DNA of 64,000 bases from Desulfogranum mediterraneum DSM 13871 (GCF_000429965.1 NZ_AUCW01000015.1:1-64000), one strand, 5' to 3'. Counted from the first letter of the stretch, positions 52,915 to 63,152 are shown. Numbers and translations are program-made. The notes: generated from the sequence alone by a model not told the origin.

Positions 52915-54510
52915 ATGGCGACCTTAAAGAGTTCCATTAGCACCGATTCCAGCGACTTCCATCACAACCGCAAGGCCATGGAGGGCTTGCTCCGCGACCT
53001 CAGGGCCAAGGTCTGTCAAATCAAAGAGGGGGGCACGCCAGAGGCACGCCAACGCCATGCCCAGCGGGGCAAGCTCTTTGTCCGCGAACGGATCCGGAGA
53101 CTGCTGGACCCGGGCTCACCCTTTTTGGAACTCTCCCAGTTCGCCGCCTGGGAGGTCTATGAGACGCCCACCCCGGCCGCCGGGCTGGTCTGCGGCATCG
53201 GCCGGGTGCGTGGCCGGGAGTGCATGATCGTGGCCAACGATGCCACCATCAAGGGAGGCACCTACTTCCCGCTCACGGTCAAGAAGCACCTCCGGGCCCA
53301 GGAAATCGCCCAGCAGAACCGGCTGCCCTGTATCTATCTGGTGGACTCGGGCGGTGCCTATCTGCCCGAGCAGGACCAGGTCTTTCCGGATCGTGATCAC
53401 TTTGGCCGAATCTTCTACAACCAGGCCATGATGTCGGCGGCGGCCATTCCCCAGATCGCGGTGGTCATGGGCTCCTGTACCGCCGGCGGCGCCTATATCC
53501 CGGCCATGGCCGATGAATCCATCATCGTCAGGAACCAGGGCACCATCTTTCTCGGCGGCCCGCCCCTGGTCAAGGCAGCCACCGGTGAGGTGATCAGCGC
53601 CGAGGAGCTGGGCGGCGCCGAGGTCCACTGCCGCCGCTCCGGGGTGACCGACCACTGGGCGGAGAATGACCGCCACGCACTCACCCTGGCCCGGGGGATC
53701 GTGGCCGGGATCAACACCTCCAAGCCCTGCGACCTGGAGGTAGAGGCGCCCCGGGAGCCTCTCTATGACCCCGAGGAACTGGCCGGGATCATCCCGGCCC
53801 GCTTGAGCAGCCCCTACGAGGTCCGGGAGATCATTGCCCGGCTGGTGGACGGCAGCGAATTCAGCGAATTCAAACAGCTCTTCGGTCCCACCCTGGTCTG
53901 CGGTTTTGCCCACCTGATGGGCTATCCCGTCGGGATCGTGGCCAACAACGGCATCCTCTTCTCCGAGTCTGCGGAAAAGGGCTGCCACTTCATCGAGCTC
54001 TGCGCCAAGCGCAAGCTCCCGCTGCTCTTTCTCCAGAACATCAGCGGCTTCATGGTGGGCGGCAAGTATGAGCGGGGCGGCATCGCCAAACACGGGGCCA
54101 AGCTGGTGATGGCCACCTCCTGTGTCCAGGTCCCCAAGTTCACGGTGATCATGGGCGGCAGTTTTGGCGCCGGCAACTATGCCATGTGCGGCCGGGCCTT
54201 TAATGGTCGCTTTATCTGGACCTGGCCCAACAGCCGGATCTCGGTCATGGGCGGTGAACAGGCGGCCCAGGTGCTGCAGCAGGTCCGCTACGGCGAGGCC
54301 CTGGAGGAGGGGAACCGGGAGCAGCAGGATTTTCACGACACCATCCTTACGCAGTACGAACGCCAGGGCCACCCCTACTATGCCGGGGCCAGGCTCTGGG
54401 ACGACGGCATCATCGAGCCGGCCCAGACCAGGATGGTCCTGGGCCTCTCCATCTCCGCCGCCCTCAACGCCCCCATTGAAGAGACCCGCTTCGGGATCTT
54501 CAGGATGTAG
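52915..54510 (+). CDS. liuB: Methylcrotonyl-CoA carboxylase, carboxyltransferase (beta) subunit
   Basis: This 531-residue carboxyltransferase contains the duplicated crotonase-like domains with [51 protein letters not shown] and [17 protein letters not shown]. These fit 3-methylcrotonyl-CoA carboxylase beta better than propionyl-CoA carboxylase. It transfers CO2 from biotin to 3-methylcrotonyl-CoA, with the alpha subunit encoded two genes downstream. Confidence 0.92.
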   Translation: MATLKSSISTDSSDFHHNRKAMEGLLRDLRAKVCQIKEGGTPEARQRHAQRGKLFVRERIRRLLDPGSPFLELSQFAAWEVYETPTPAAGLVCGIGRVRGRECMIVANDATIKGGTYFPLTVKKHLRAQEIAQQNRLPCIYLVDSGGAYLPEQDQVFPDRDHFGRIFYNQAMMSAAAIPQIAVVMGSCTAGGAYIPAMADESIIVRNQGTIFLGGPPLVKAATGEVISAEELGGAEVHCRRSGVTDHWAENDRHALTLARGIVAGINTSKPCDLEVEAPREPLYDPEELAGIIPARLSSPYEVREIIARLVDGSEFSEFKQLFGPTLVCGFAHLMGYPVGIVANNGILFSESAEKGCHFIELCAKRKLPLLFLQNISGFMVGGKYERGGIAKHGAKLVMATSCVQVPKFTVIMGGSFGAGNYAMCGRAFNGRFIWTWPNSRISVMGGEQAAQVLQQVRYGEALEEGNREQQDFHDTILTQYERQGHPYYAGARLWDDGIIEPAQTRMVLGLSISAALNAPIEETRFGIFRM

Positions 54511-54590
54511 CAAGGCCCCGACACCGGGGCCGGCAACAGCCGGCCCTTGGCAGCAGATCAGCAAATCAGCAAACCACGCCGAGGTAGACC

Positions 54591-55388
54591 ATGGCCGATC
54601 TCCAGAGCAGCGCGGCAGACGGTGTCGCCACCATCACCCTCAACCGACCGGAACGACACAACGCCTTTGACCATGGCCTGCTCAAGGGCCTGGACCAGGC
54701 CCTGACCAGCTGCAGGGATGATCCCGAGATCCGGGTGGTGGTGCTGGCTGCCCGGGGGAGGAGCTTCTCCGCCGGCGCCGACCTGGAGTGGATGAAGAAG
54801 ATGGCCTCCTTTTCCCTGGAAGAAAACTATAACGATGCCCTGGCCATGGCCGACTGCTTCCACACCCTGGCCAGCCTGAACAAACCCACCATAGCCCTGG
54901 TCCAGGGAGCGGCCTATGGCGGCGGCGTCGGCCTGGTGGCGGCCTCCGACCTTGCAATTGCCGCAGAAGAGACGAGCTTCTGTTTTTCAGAGGTCCGGCT
55001 GGGGCTGATCCCGGCGGTGATCTCCCCCTACATCATCCAGGCCATGGGCAGGCGGGCGGCCGGCCGCTACTTCCTCAGCGCCGAAACCTTTAGCGCCCTG
55101 GAGGCCCTGCAGCTGGGCCTGGTCCACAGGGTGGTGCGCGGCCCGAAGCTTGCCGCAGAGGGCGAGCGCTACTGCTCCCTCTTGCTCAACAACAGTCCTG
55201 CCGCCATGGCCGCGGTCAAAGAGCGCCTGCTCGCTCTCCCGCCGCCGGAGGATATCCGGGCCGCCACGGCCCGCTGGATTGCCGAGATCCGCTGTTCTGC
55301 AGAGGGCAGAGAGGGGATCTCGGCCTTCCTGGAAAAACGGAGCCCCTCCTGGCTTCATCACCGCCAAGACAAGAGCAGCCATGTTTGA
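54591..55388 (+). CDS. liuC: Methylglutaconyl-CoA hydratase (enoyl-CoA hydratase family)
   Basis: This 265-residue crotonase-fold protein has FSAGADLEWMKKMA, the oxyanion-hole region GAAYGGGVGLVAASD and FSEVRLGLIPAVISPYI. SAGADLxWM is characteristic of methylglutaconyl-CoA hydratases. It hydrates 3-methylglutaconyl-CoA to HMG-CoA. It lies between the two carboxylase subunits, the usual leucine-operon order, and overlaps the alpha subunit start. Confidence 0.9.
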   Translation: MADLQSSAADGVATITLNRPERHNAFDHGLLKGLDQALTSCRDDPEIRVVVLAARGRSFSAGADLEWMKKMASFSLEENYNDALAMADCFHTLASLNKPTIALVQGAAYGGGVGLVAASDLAIAAEETSFCFSEVRLGLIPAVISPYIIQAMGRRAAGRYFLSAETFSALEALQLGLVHRVVRGPKLAAEGERYCSLLLNNSPAAMAAVKERLLALPPPEDIRAATARWIAEIRCSAEGREGISAFLEKRSPSWLHHRQDKSSHV

Positions 55389-57393
55389 AAAAATACTCAT
55401 TGCCAACCGGGGCGAAATCGCCTGCCGGATCATCCGCACGGCCAGGACCATGGGGGTCCGCACCGTGGCCGTCTACTCCCAGGCAGACCGGGAGAGCCGC
55501 CATGTGCAGCTGGCTGACCAGGCCATCTGTATCGGCCCGCCGCCTGCGGCCCAAAGTTACCTCGACCAGGAACAGATCATCGAGGCAGCCGTACGCTCGG
55601 GGGCCCAGGCCATCCATCCTGGCTACGGCTTTCTCTCGGAAAACCCCGAGTTCGCCGAGGGCTGCAGCCGGGCCGGACTGGTCTTTATCGGACCTTCGCC
55701 CCAGGTGATCAGGGCCATGGGGATCAAGAGCTGGGCCAAACAGACCATGGGCAGGGCAGGGATTCCGGTGATTCCAGGCTACCATGGCTCGGACCAGGAC
55801 CAGGCAAGCCTGCTCAGGGAGGCCAAGGCCCTGGGCTTCCCCCTCCTGATCAAGGCTGACCGCGGCGGCGGCGGCAAGGGCATCCGCAGGGTCACCCGGA
55901 CCGAAGAGTTTCCGGCCGCCCTCATGGCTGCCCAGCGGGAGGCGGCTGCAGCCTTTGGCGATCAGGCGGTTATCCTGGAGCAGCAGCTCTCCACGGCCCG
56001 CCACCTGGAGGTGCAGATCTTCAGGGACAGCCAGGGCAACGGAGTCCACCTCTTTGAGCGAGACTGTTCGCTCCAGCGGCGTCACCAGAAGATCATCGAA
56101 GAGTCACCGGCTCCCGGAATAGACAGGCAGCTTCGCGAACAGCTCTGCCAGGCGGCCCTGACCGCAGCCCACACCATCGACTACCTCGGGGCCGGCACCG
56201 TGGAGTTTCTGGTGGACAGGCAGGGCAACTTCTTCTTCATGGAGATCAATACCCGGCTCCAGGTGGAGCATCCGGTCACCGAGATGATCACCGGCCTGGA
56301 CCTGGTGCGCTGGCAGCTGCTGGTGGCGGCAGGCGAGCCCCTGCCCGCCTGCCAGGAGGAGATCCTCTGCCAGGGGCACGGGATGGAGGCCCGGATCTAT
56401 GCCGAGGACCCGGCCCAGGGCTTTCTCCCCTCCTCCGGAATTATCCGGCACCTCCGTGAACCCCGGGAAAACCAACAGATCCGGGTGGACAGCGGCATTG
56501 GTCAGGGTGAGCTGGTGAGCCCCTACTATGACCCCATCCTGGCCAAGCTGATCGTCCGGGAGCGCAGCAGGAGGGCTGCTGTTCAACAGCTCCGCCGCGC
56601 CCTGGAGGAGTATCAGATCGCCGGCATCGCCACCAATATCGACTTTCTCCAGGCCGTGGTCGAGAGCGCGCCCTTTGTCCGGGGCGACTATGATATCCAC
56701 TCCCTTGACAGTAACCTGGAGCAGTTGACCCGGCCCGAAGCGCTGCCGGACACGGTCCTGGCCGCAGCCGGCCTCGCCATCCTCTTCAAGGAGCGGCAAC
56801 AGCTCCACCAGGAGATCCGCCAACAGCCGGATCCCTACTCCCCCTGGAACTCCAACCACGGCTTCCGGCTCAACGGCCAGGGTTCCCGCTCCATCGAACT
56901 GCTCCATCTCCAGAGCCCCGTCACCATCGAGATCCGCGCCTGGAGGAGAGGATATCAACTGCTGCTCCCCTCGGGAGCGGTCAGGGTGGAGGATGTCCGC
57001 TGGCACGAGGGGATCATCAGCGCCAGGCTGGATAAGCAGCGGCTGGCGCAGCGGGTGGTTTTCTGGGAGGACCAGCTGAAGGTCTTTGCCCGGGGCCGCT
57101 CCTTCCCCTTCAGCCGGCTGAGCCACGAGTTCGACCAGGGCAGCGGGCAGGGGAGCGAGGCAGGTTTCCGCGCCCCCATGCCCGGATTGATCGCGACCGT
57201 GGTGGTGGAACAGGGCCAGGAGGTCTGCCAGGGCGACCCCCTGCTCAGCCTCGAAGCCATGAAGATGGAGTACACCATCAGCGCCCCCTTGGACGGGGTG
57301 GTGGTGGAGTTGTTCTTTCAAGAGGGGGACCAGGTGGATGAGGGCGATCAGCTGCTGATCTTTCAGCCCCGGGAAAAGGATGAGCCCGAGTGA
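55381..57393 (+). CDS. liuD: Methylcrotonyl-CoA carboxylase, biotin carboxylase/carrier (alpha) subunit
   Basis: Starting at ATG 55381 (MFEKILIANRGEIACRII) gives 670 residues, the usual length. The biotin carboxylase domain (1-450) has KADRGGGGKGIR, the active-site FMEINTRLQVEHPVTEM and ARIYAEDP. The C-terminal biotin carrier domain carries EAMKMEYTI with the biotinylated lysine. It carboxylates biotin with ATP and bicarbonate. It is the last gene of the operon and overlaps the hydratase by 8 bp. The HMG-CoA lyase that usually completes the set does not follow. Confidence 0.93.
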   Translation: MFEKILIANRGEIACRIIRTARTMGVRTVAVYSQADRESRHVQLADQAICIGPPPAAQSYLDQEQIIEAAVRSGAQAIHPGYGFLSENPEFAEGCSRAGLVFIGPSPQVIRAMGIKSWAKQTMGRAGIPVIPGYHGSDQDQASLLREAKALGFPLLIKADRGGGGKGIRRVTRTEEFPAALMAAQREAAAAFGDQAVILEQQLSTARHLEVQIFRDSQGNGVHLFERDCSLQRRHQKIIEESPAPGIDRQLREQLCQAALTAAHTIDYLGAGTVEFLVDRQGNFFFMEINTRLQVEHPVTEMITGLDLVRWQLLVAAGEPLPACQEEILCQGHGMEARIYAEDPAQGFLPSSGIIRHLREPRENQQIRVDSGIGQGELVSPYYDPILAKLIVRERSRRAAVQQLRRALEEYQIAGIATNIDFLQAVVESAPFVRGDYDIHSLDSNLEQLTRPEALPDTVLAAAGLAILFKERQQLHQEIRQQPDPYSPWNSNHGFRLNGQGSRSIELLHLQSPVTIEIRAWRRGYQLLLPSGAVRVEDVRWHEGIISARLDKQRLAQRVVFWEDQLKVFARGRSFPFSRLSHEFDQGSGQGSEAGFRAPMPGLIATVVVEQGQEVCQGDPLLSLEAMKMEYTISAPLDGVVVELFFQEGDQVDEGDQLLIFQPREKDEPE

Positions 57394-57432
57394 GATCCCA
57401 GCCCGCTGCAGCCGGCGCGACAGGCTCAGCCT

Positions 57433-59916
57433 TCACCCTCCCCCAAGCCCGAGTTCCTCCTCCAGCTCAGCCAGGGCCTGTTGCACCCTGACCCGGAGAA
57501 TAATGATGGACCGCCCGGCGATCCTGCCCTGGTAGAGCCGCTCCCCCTCTCCTTGGGCCAGGGCCTGCTGATAGTAGCGGCGGGCCAGGGAGAGGTCCCG
57601 TTTAAAGCCGGCTGCACCCTTCTTATAGCGGGTTGCCAGAAAGACCATGGCCCCCGGGTGGCCCTGTTCCGCGGCCCTGGTGGCCCACTGTCTGACGGCC
57701 TCCTGCTGCTGGGGGCTGTTCTTCTTGCCCCGGATCATCCGTACCGCCAGTTCATACTGGGCCCTGGGCTCACCCTGCTCGGCTGCACGCTCCAACCAGG
57801 CCAGGGCCTGCGCCAGCTCATGGCTCTGGAGCAGTTGGGCCAACCCGTACTGGGCCCCTGGATCGCCCGCCTCGGCCCCCTGCCGCAGGGGCGCGATCTC
57901 CTGAAGATGCTCCTCCAGGGCCAGATACTCCTCGTCCAAAGCAGCCTGCTCCCCTCCCTGGGCCCGGGCCTGGTGATACCATTCTTCCAGTGCTTCTCGC
58001 CGCCCCTCATCCCCTGGGGCAAACCGGAGGCCGGCGCTGAAGGCGGGCAACCGGGCCAGCCAGCGCTCAGCCTGGACTCGCAGCTCCGGATCGGCCCGGG
58101 CACGCTCGAAGCCTTGACGGGCCAAATAATAATTTCTGGGGACCATCCCGGTTCCTGCCTGATAGAGGGCTCCCAGCTGCAGACTGGCTGCAGCCAGGCC
58201 TTGACGATCCAGGGCCTGGAGTGTGGTGACCGCTGCGACCTCCTCAGCGAAGCTGCGCGGACCGCGCAGGGTCCGCCGGGCCAAGGCCAAACGGGCCTGG
58301 GAATCGTTGCGGCCGGCGGCAGAGCGAAGATGCGCTATTCCGGCTGAATATCGACCGGCGCTGAGCATCTCCATGGCCAGGAGATACTCCTGATCGGGAT
58401 CGACCTCGGCCCGGCGACGGGCCGCCTGCCAGCTGCCGTCCAGACGCCTGAGCCGGGCCAGCCGCCTTTCGCTGTCGCGGTACTCAGCGAGCCAATGCTG
58501 GTACCTGAAGCGCTGCCTCTGCTGCCTGGAACCGGAGCCTTTGCGGGGCAAGAGCTCCAGCAGGCGTTGATTATAGGCCAAGGAGTGGACGAGCATCTCC
58601 TGGTCAGCCTCCTCCCCGGCCTTGAAATATCGCGCCAGGATCTCCAGGGCCTGGAGGTTGTCCAAGTCCGCAGCACGCCGGTACCACCCCAGGGCCGCTG
58701 CACTGATTGCGTCCGCTGCCCTTGCCGCCTTCTCCTTCTCTGCCAGGGCTTGGCTGTCAGCCAGCTGAGCCAGGGCCAGGGCCGCTGCCCCCTGGCCCTG
58801 CTCAGCGGCCCGGACGAGATAGTCACGGGCCCGCTGCAGAAGCAGCCCATCCCGGACCGGATGGCCCAGAAAGCGCCGGGCCTCCTGATAGAGGATGGCG
58901 CCATCACCGGCCTTGATCCTCTCCCCCCTGGCCCGTGCCCCGGCCAGGTCCTGCTGCAGGGAGGCGGCGCTGAAACCGACTGGTTCTGTATCTAGCGCAG
59001 GGGCCTCTGCCAGCACCTCCAACCAGTGGTCGGCAGCCGCCTCATCCCGGGCAAAGAGCAACCCGCCTCCAAGGTACTGGCCGGCCAGAAACAGCATGGC
59101 CGGGCGTGAACCCTTTTCAGCGGCCTCCAGGAGTAACTCCCTGGCCCGGTCGAGATCTGTGGCCATGCTCTTTTCAGCCAGGATGAAGAGGGCCTCTGGC
59201 TGACCTTTATCCACTGCCAGCTCCAGCCATCTCTGCCGCTCCTCTGCACTGCGCTCTCTTCTGGCCAGTTGGACCATGGCCCGGGGATGCCCCTGCTCTG
59301 CGGCCAAACGATACCAGCGCAGCGCCTCCCGATGGCGTCTCGCCCTCATGGCCAGCAGGTATTGGGCCTCGGCAGCCCCGCCTTGCGCGGCCCTGGTATA
59401 CCAGTGACGGGCCCGGGAGTGGGACTGGGCCAATCCCCCCTGACCGCTCTCGTAATGACGGGCCAGCCAGAGCTGGACCCACGGGACACGACTCTCTGCC
59501 CAGAACTGAACATATGATGCCGGCTTAAACCAGAGCAGGTAGCCGAGCAGCAGGCTGATCAAGAGCAGCCAGAAGCCATCCAGCCAGGGGTGGCCCACAA
59601 CCCAGATGAGCAGCAGGAGCACGGGCAGCAGACAGCCCAGGACAAAGAAGACCACCTGGTAGCCTTGGGGGCGGGAGCCGTGGGAGAGCCCCAGGGCAAA
59701 GAGACCGATGGCCAGGATAGCCAGGCAACTGAGGATCAAGGGCAGGGCCACCAGGGCCCTGGATCTCCATGATCGAGGACAGGGACCTTCCCTGTCCGGG
59801 GCCTGGCTCCGGTAACGGCGAAGCAGGGAAGCTGCGCTGAGCGTAGCCAGGGCTGCAGCCAGGAAGAGGTAGCCATGAACAAGGACCAGGAGTTGCACTG
59901 AAGTCAGCTCATACAT
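57433..59916 (-). CDS. Large Sel1-repeat membrane protein
   Basis: This 827-residue protein has four predicted transmembrane helices in the first 130 residues. A long array of Sel1-like TPR repeats follows, with recurring A..WY..AA..G...A...LA patterns such as ARHWYTRAAQGGAAEAQYLLA and ALRWYRLAAEQGHPRAMVQLA. Sel1 proteins are protein-interaction scaffolds, often in envelope stress, signalling or secretion. A GGGGGA ribosome binding site precedes the ATG. It is convergent with the leucine operon (40-bp gap). Specific role unknown. Confidence 0.88.
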   Translation of the reverse strand: MYELTSVQLLVLVHGYLFLAAALATLSAASLLRRYRSQAPDREGPCPRSWRSRALVALPLILSCLAILAIGLFALGLSHGSRPQGYQVVFFVLGCLLPVLLLLIWVVGHPWLDGFWLLLISLLLGYLLWFKPASYVQFWAESRVPWVQLWLARHYESGQGGLAQSHSRARHWYTRAAQGGAAEAQYLLAMRARRHREALRWYRLAAEQGHPRAMVQLARRERSAEERQRWLELAVDKGQPEALFILAEKSMATDLDRARELLLEAAEKGSRPAMLFLAGQYLGGGLLFARDEAAADHWLEVLAEAPALDTEPVGFSAASLQQDLAGARARGERIKAGDGAILYQEARRFLGHPVRDGLLLQRARDYLVRAAEQGQGAAALALAQLADSQALAEKEKAARAADAISAAALGWYRRAADLDNLQALEILARYFKAGEEADQEMLVHSLAYNQRLLELLPRKGSGSRQQRQRFRYQHWLAEYRDSERRLARLRRLDGSWQAARRRAEVDPDQEYLLAMEMLSAGRYSAGIAHLRSAAGRNDSQARLALARRTLRGPRSFAEEVAAVTTLQALDRQGLAAASLQLGALYQAGTGMVPRNYYLARQGFERARADPELRVQAERWLARLPAFSAGLRFAPGDEGRREALEEWYHQARAQGGEQAALDEEYLALEEHLQEIAPLRQGAEAGDPGAQYGLAQLLQSHELAQALAWLERAAEQGEPRAQYELAVRMIRGKKNSPQQQEAVRQWATRAAEQGHPGAMVFLATRYKKGAAGFKRDLSLARRYYQQALAQGEGERLYQGRIAGRSIIILRVRVQQALAELEEELGLGGG

Positions 59917-60046
59917 CGATTCCCCCGGCTGGTTGCTGTTTCAAAAGAACAGGGCCCTGGGGCCGGGGGACTGCTGCCCCGCGACCAGGCGGTTGCTGCC
60001 CTGGGCCTGCCGTATTCCTCCACCATGGACGTGTGGCTCCAGCTTA

Positions 60047-60075
60047 AGTATACTCCCTTTTTCATGCCCAGCCAA
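60047..60075 (-). promoter_or_regulatory. Promoter of the Sel1-repeat gene
   Basis: On the minus strand TTGGCT (60075-60070) is followed by 17 bp and TATACT (60052-60047), about 130 bp before the Sel1-repeat start. Box matches are 4/6 and 5/6 with ideal spacing. Confidence 0.6.
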
Positions 60076-60239
60076 AGATCAGCCGGCCGGTATCCCGGAC
60101 AGGAGATCCTTTCCGGGAACGGCCCACCCTTCAGCAGACTTTCCGCCCTGTTGCCCGCCTCGCCAAAAGGAGGGCCCATGCCGGCCAAAAGCGCAAGAAG
60201 GATCAAGCAGGATTCGAAGAAGAGGCTATAGTCACCCCC

Positions 60240-61097
60240 ATGAACACGTCAAAAGAGAGCACCAAACAAGAATATGCCCGCCGGATGGACCGGGTAGTGG
60301 ACCATATCCGGGAACACCTGGACCAGGAACTGCCCTTGGAGCGGCTGGCAGGGGTGGCCTGTTTTTCGCCCTACCACTTTCACCGGATCTTTCGGGGCAT
60401 GGTCGGAGAATCGGTCAAATCCTATGTCCGGCGCCTGCGCCTGGAGCGGGCAGCAGGAAAGCTCAAGCAGACCGCCACCCCGGTGACCACCATTGCCTTT
60501 GAGGCCGGCTTTGCCGCCCATGAGTCCTTTACCAGGGCCTTTCAGACCATGTTTGGCTGCTCTCCTCTGGCGTATCGAAAAGCGTGTCAGGTGGAAAACA
60601 GCCACCGACAGATCCATTACTGGAAGGAGATGAAGATGAAGGTTGATATCGTTACCCTGGAAGAGATGAAGGTGGTTTTTGTCCGCCACACCGGCCCCTA
60701 CACGGCCTGCGGCGCTGCCTGGGAGACCCTCTGCTCCTGGGCCGGCCCCAAGGGCCTGCTCCAGCCCGGAGCCCGGATCCTGGGCTTGAGTTATGATGAT
60801 CCTGAGGTTACCCCGCCGGAGAAACTCCGTTACGAGGCCTGCATCCAGATCGATCAGCCCCTGGAGGTGGAACCGCCGCTGGGGATCAAGGAGATCAAGG
60901 AGGGACGCTATGCCATGACCACCCACTTCGGCCCCTATGAAGAGCTCTCGGCAAGTTATGCCCGGCTCTGCGGCCAGTGGATCCCCCAGAACGGGCACCA
61001 GATCGATAATCGGGCCTGTCTGGAGATCTATCACAACAACCCAGAAGACACCGAGCCGGAAGAGCTGATCACCGATATCTACGTCCCTCTGGCCTAG
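60240..61097 (+). CDS. AraC-family regulator with GyrI-like effector domain
   Basis: This 285-residue protein has an N-terminal double helix-turn-helix (about 10-110) with LAGVACFSPYHFHRIFRGM and IAFEAGFAAHESFTRAFQTMFG. A C-terminal GyrI-like small-molecule domain (about 130-285) follows, with VVFVRHTGPY and HFGPYEEL. This is the Rob/BmrR-like layout for sensing hydrophobic compounds. A stand-alone GyrI-like protein is encoded 35 bp downstream. No well-spaced promoter was found; a TATAGT lies close to the start. Confidence 0.9.
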   Translation: MNTSKESTKQEYARRMDRVVDHIREHLDQELPLERLAGVACFSPYHFHRIFRGMVGESVKSYVRRLRLERAAGKLKQTATPVTTIAFEAGFAAHESFTRAFQTMFGCSPLAYRKACQVENSHRQIHYWKEMKMKVDIVTLEEMKVVFVRHTGPYTACGAAWETLCSWAGPKGLLQPGARILGLSYDDPEVTPPEKLRYEACIQIDQPLEVEPPLGIKEIKEGRYAMTTHFGPYEELSASYARLCGQWIPQNGHQIDNRACLEIYHNNPEDTEPEELITDIYVPLA

Positions 61098-61132
61098 CCG
61101 GCGCAGGGGAAATCGAACCCGGAGAAAAGACG

Positions 61133-61750
61133 ATGCCAATAACGGAAAAGATCAACCTCTTCAAGGAACTGAAGAACGACTATCAGCAGAGCAAGACGCC
61201 GGTCCTCCTTACTGCCAGCCCTGGCCGCTACCTGACGATCACAGGCCAGGGGGCGCCCGGAGGCAGGGCGTTTCAGGAGGCGGTTGGGGCCCTCTACAGC
61301 ATGGCCTTTACCATCAAGATGACCCGCAAGGCAGAGGGGAGGGGTGACTATGTGGTCTCTAAACTCGAAGCCCTCTGGTGGGAACAGGAGGGCGCGCCCT
61401 CAGCCCGGCTGAATCCGGAGCGATGGCAGTGGCAGCTGATGATTCGCACCCCGGACGTGGTCGACCATGATGACCTCGGCCGCGGCTGCCGGGCCCTGGA
61501 GAGCCGAGGGAAATCGGAGGCCGTGGCAAGGGTGACCCTGGAGGAACTCGACGAGGGGCTCTCTGTCCAGCTGCTCCACCTGGGCCCCTATGAGAACGAG
61601 GAGGAGAGCCTGGCCCTGATCCGGAAGTTCATCCTCAGACAGGGACTGCAGGCCAGGGGGCCCCATCATGAGATCTATCTCTCTGATCCCAGGAGGGTCC
61701 CCCCGGAGCGGCTGAAAACCATCCTCCGCCAGCCGGTGGCTCCGCTCTAA
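61133..61750 (+). CDS. GyrI-like small-molecule-binding domain protein
   Basis: This 205-residue protein resembles the GyrI-like (SHV-fold) family: PGRYLTITGQGAPGG at the start, SMAFTIKMTRK, EALWWEQEG and a second half with LLHLGPYENEEESL and PHHEIYLSDPRR. It has no DNA-binding domain. It probably binds or hydrolyses a small hydrophobic molecule, possibly the ligand of the AraC/GyrI regulator encoded just upstream. Confidence 0.82.
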   Translation: MPITEKINLFKELKNDYQQSKTPVLLTASPGRYLTITGQGAPGGRAFQEAVGALYSMAFTIKMTRKAEGRGDYVVSKLEALWWEQEGAPSARLNPERWQWQLMIRTPDVVDHDDLGRGCRALESRGKSEAVARVTLEELDEGLSVQLLHLGPYENEEESLALIRKFILRQGLQARGPHHEIYLSDPRRVPPERLKTILRQPVAPL

Positions 61751-62090
61751 ACTACGGCTCAAGCTGCGGCCACCCCAGCCAACCCGGTGCCACTGTCACA
61801 GCCGCTGCGGCGGCACAGGGTTGGCTCAGCCAGGCTGTACCCGCCAATACCCCGAAGCCGACGGCTCCCCTTCCCCATCCAGATGGACCTTCCCTTTAGC
61901 CGGGACAGGCGCTAGAATAGGAACAACTGCAGGAGCAGCTGCAGCCGGATGGCTCCATTGCCGCCCGGAGCTGGGCGCGAGGACGGCAGCACTACAAACC
62001 AAGGCAAGGATGGGCCTCCCCGGAACCGGATAAGGGTGTTGACAGCACCCTTTCACCACACTATTCCACAGAGGCCAGGGAGAACAGAGA
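61751..62090. other. Intergenic region upstream of corA
   Basis: This is 340 bp without a gene. GCCGCTGCGGCGGC near 61801 and CTGCAGGAGCAGCTGCAG near 61927 can form hairpins. TAGAAT at 61913-61918 could be a -10 box, but no good -35 accompanies it. I see no magnesium-riboswitch signature that I can defend. Confidence 0.4.
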
Positions 62091-63152
62091 GTGCAACCTA
62101 AAAAAAGCTCCTCCATCAAGGCAGGTAAGGCTCCCGGCACCCTGACCCATGTGGGCAAGAGGATGGAGGCTGAAACCTCTGTCCAGGTGATTGCCTACAG
62201 TAAGACAGAGCTGGTGGAAGAGCCGTCGCTGCCCATAGCTGAGTGCCAGGGATTCATCGACAGGGAAGAGATCTCCTGGATCCAGGTCACCGGTATCCAT
62301 GACCCGGACTCCATCGATGCCCTCGGCAGCTACCTCCAACTCCATCCCCTGGTCCTGGAAGACATCATGAACTCCGGCCAACGGCCCAAGCTGGAGGAGT
62401 TTGACGACTATATCTTCATCGTCCTCAAGATGCTCTTTGTCGATGGGACCGGCAAGGGTATAGACGTGGAACAGGTCAGCCTGATCCTGGGTCCGGGCTA
62501 TGTCATCTCCTTCCAGGAATCGGCAAGAGACCTGTTTGAGCCCCTCCGTCAACGCATCCGCCAGGGAAAAGGGCGGGTCCGCAAGATGGGAGCAGACTAC
62601 CTGGCCTACTCCCTCATGGACTCCATAGTGGACCAGTACTTTGTGCTGCTGGAACAGATGGGGGAGGTGGTGGACTCCCTGGAGGCGTCCATCGTTGAGG
62701 AGCCGGAGCTGGAGACCCTGCAGACCATCCAGCAGATCAAACGACAGCTGCTGCACTTTCGCCGGGCGGTCTGGCCCCTGCGGGAAATCGTTGCCGGTCT
62801 CCAACGGGATGGCGGGGCCCTGATCTCCGAGGAGATGTTTGCCTTTCTGCGGGATCTCCATGACCACACCATCCAGGTGATGGAGACCCTGGAGACCTTT
62901 CATATGACCATCTCAGAGGCCATGGACCTCTACATGTCCAGCCTCAGCATCCGGATGAACCAGGTCGCCCAGATCCTGACCATCATGGCCACCATCTTCA
63001 TCCCCCTGACCTTCATCTCCGGGGTATATGGCATGAATTTCAAACACATGCCCGAGTTGAACCATCCCTGGGCCTATCCGGCCTGCCTGTTATTCATGCT
63101 CTTGATCGCAGCAGGGATGATCCTCTTCTTCCGGCGAAAGCGATGGCTCTGA
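62091..63152 (+). CDS. corA: CorA-family magnesium/cobalt transporter
   Basis: This 353-residue protein uses a GTG start with an AGGGAG site upstream. A large N-terminal cytoplasmic domain (ISWIQVTGIHDPDSI, HPLVLEDIMNSGQRPKLEEF, DYIFIVLKML) leads to a long helix and two C-terminal transmembrane helices. The diagnostic YGMNF lies between them, and the C-terminus is basic (FFRRKRWL). It is a pentameric Mg2+/Co2+ channel of the inner membrane. It appears complete and monocistronic. Confidence 0.94.
   Translation: MQPKKSSSIKAGKAPGTLTHVGKRMEAETSVQVIAYSKTELVEEPSLPIAECQGFIDREEISWIQVTGIHDPDSIDALGSYLQLHPLVLEDIMNSGQRPKLEEFDDYIFIVLKMLFVDGTGKGIDVEQVSLILGPGYVISFQESARDLFEPLRQRIRQGKGRVRKMGADYLAYSLMDSIVDQYFVLLEQMGEVVDSLEASIVEEPELETLQTIQQIKRQLLHFRRAVWPLREIVAGLQRDGGALISEEMFAFLRDLHDHTIQVMETLETFHMTISEAMDLYMSSLSIRMNQVAQILTIMATIFIPLTFISGVYGMNFKHMPELNHPWAYPACLLFMLLIAAGMILFFRRKRWL

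Noticed and set aside
61751-62090. Magnesium-sensing riboswitch before corA
   Set aside because: Only short GC-rich hairpins are visible; none of the conserved M-box or mgtA-leader features could be identified.
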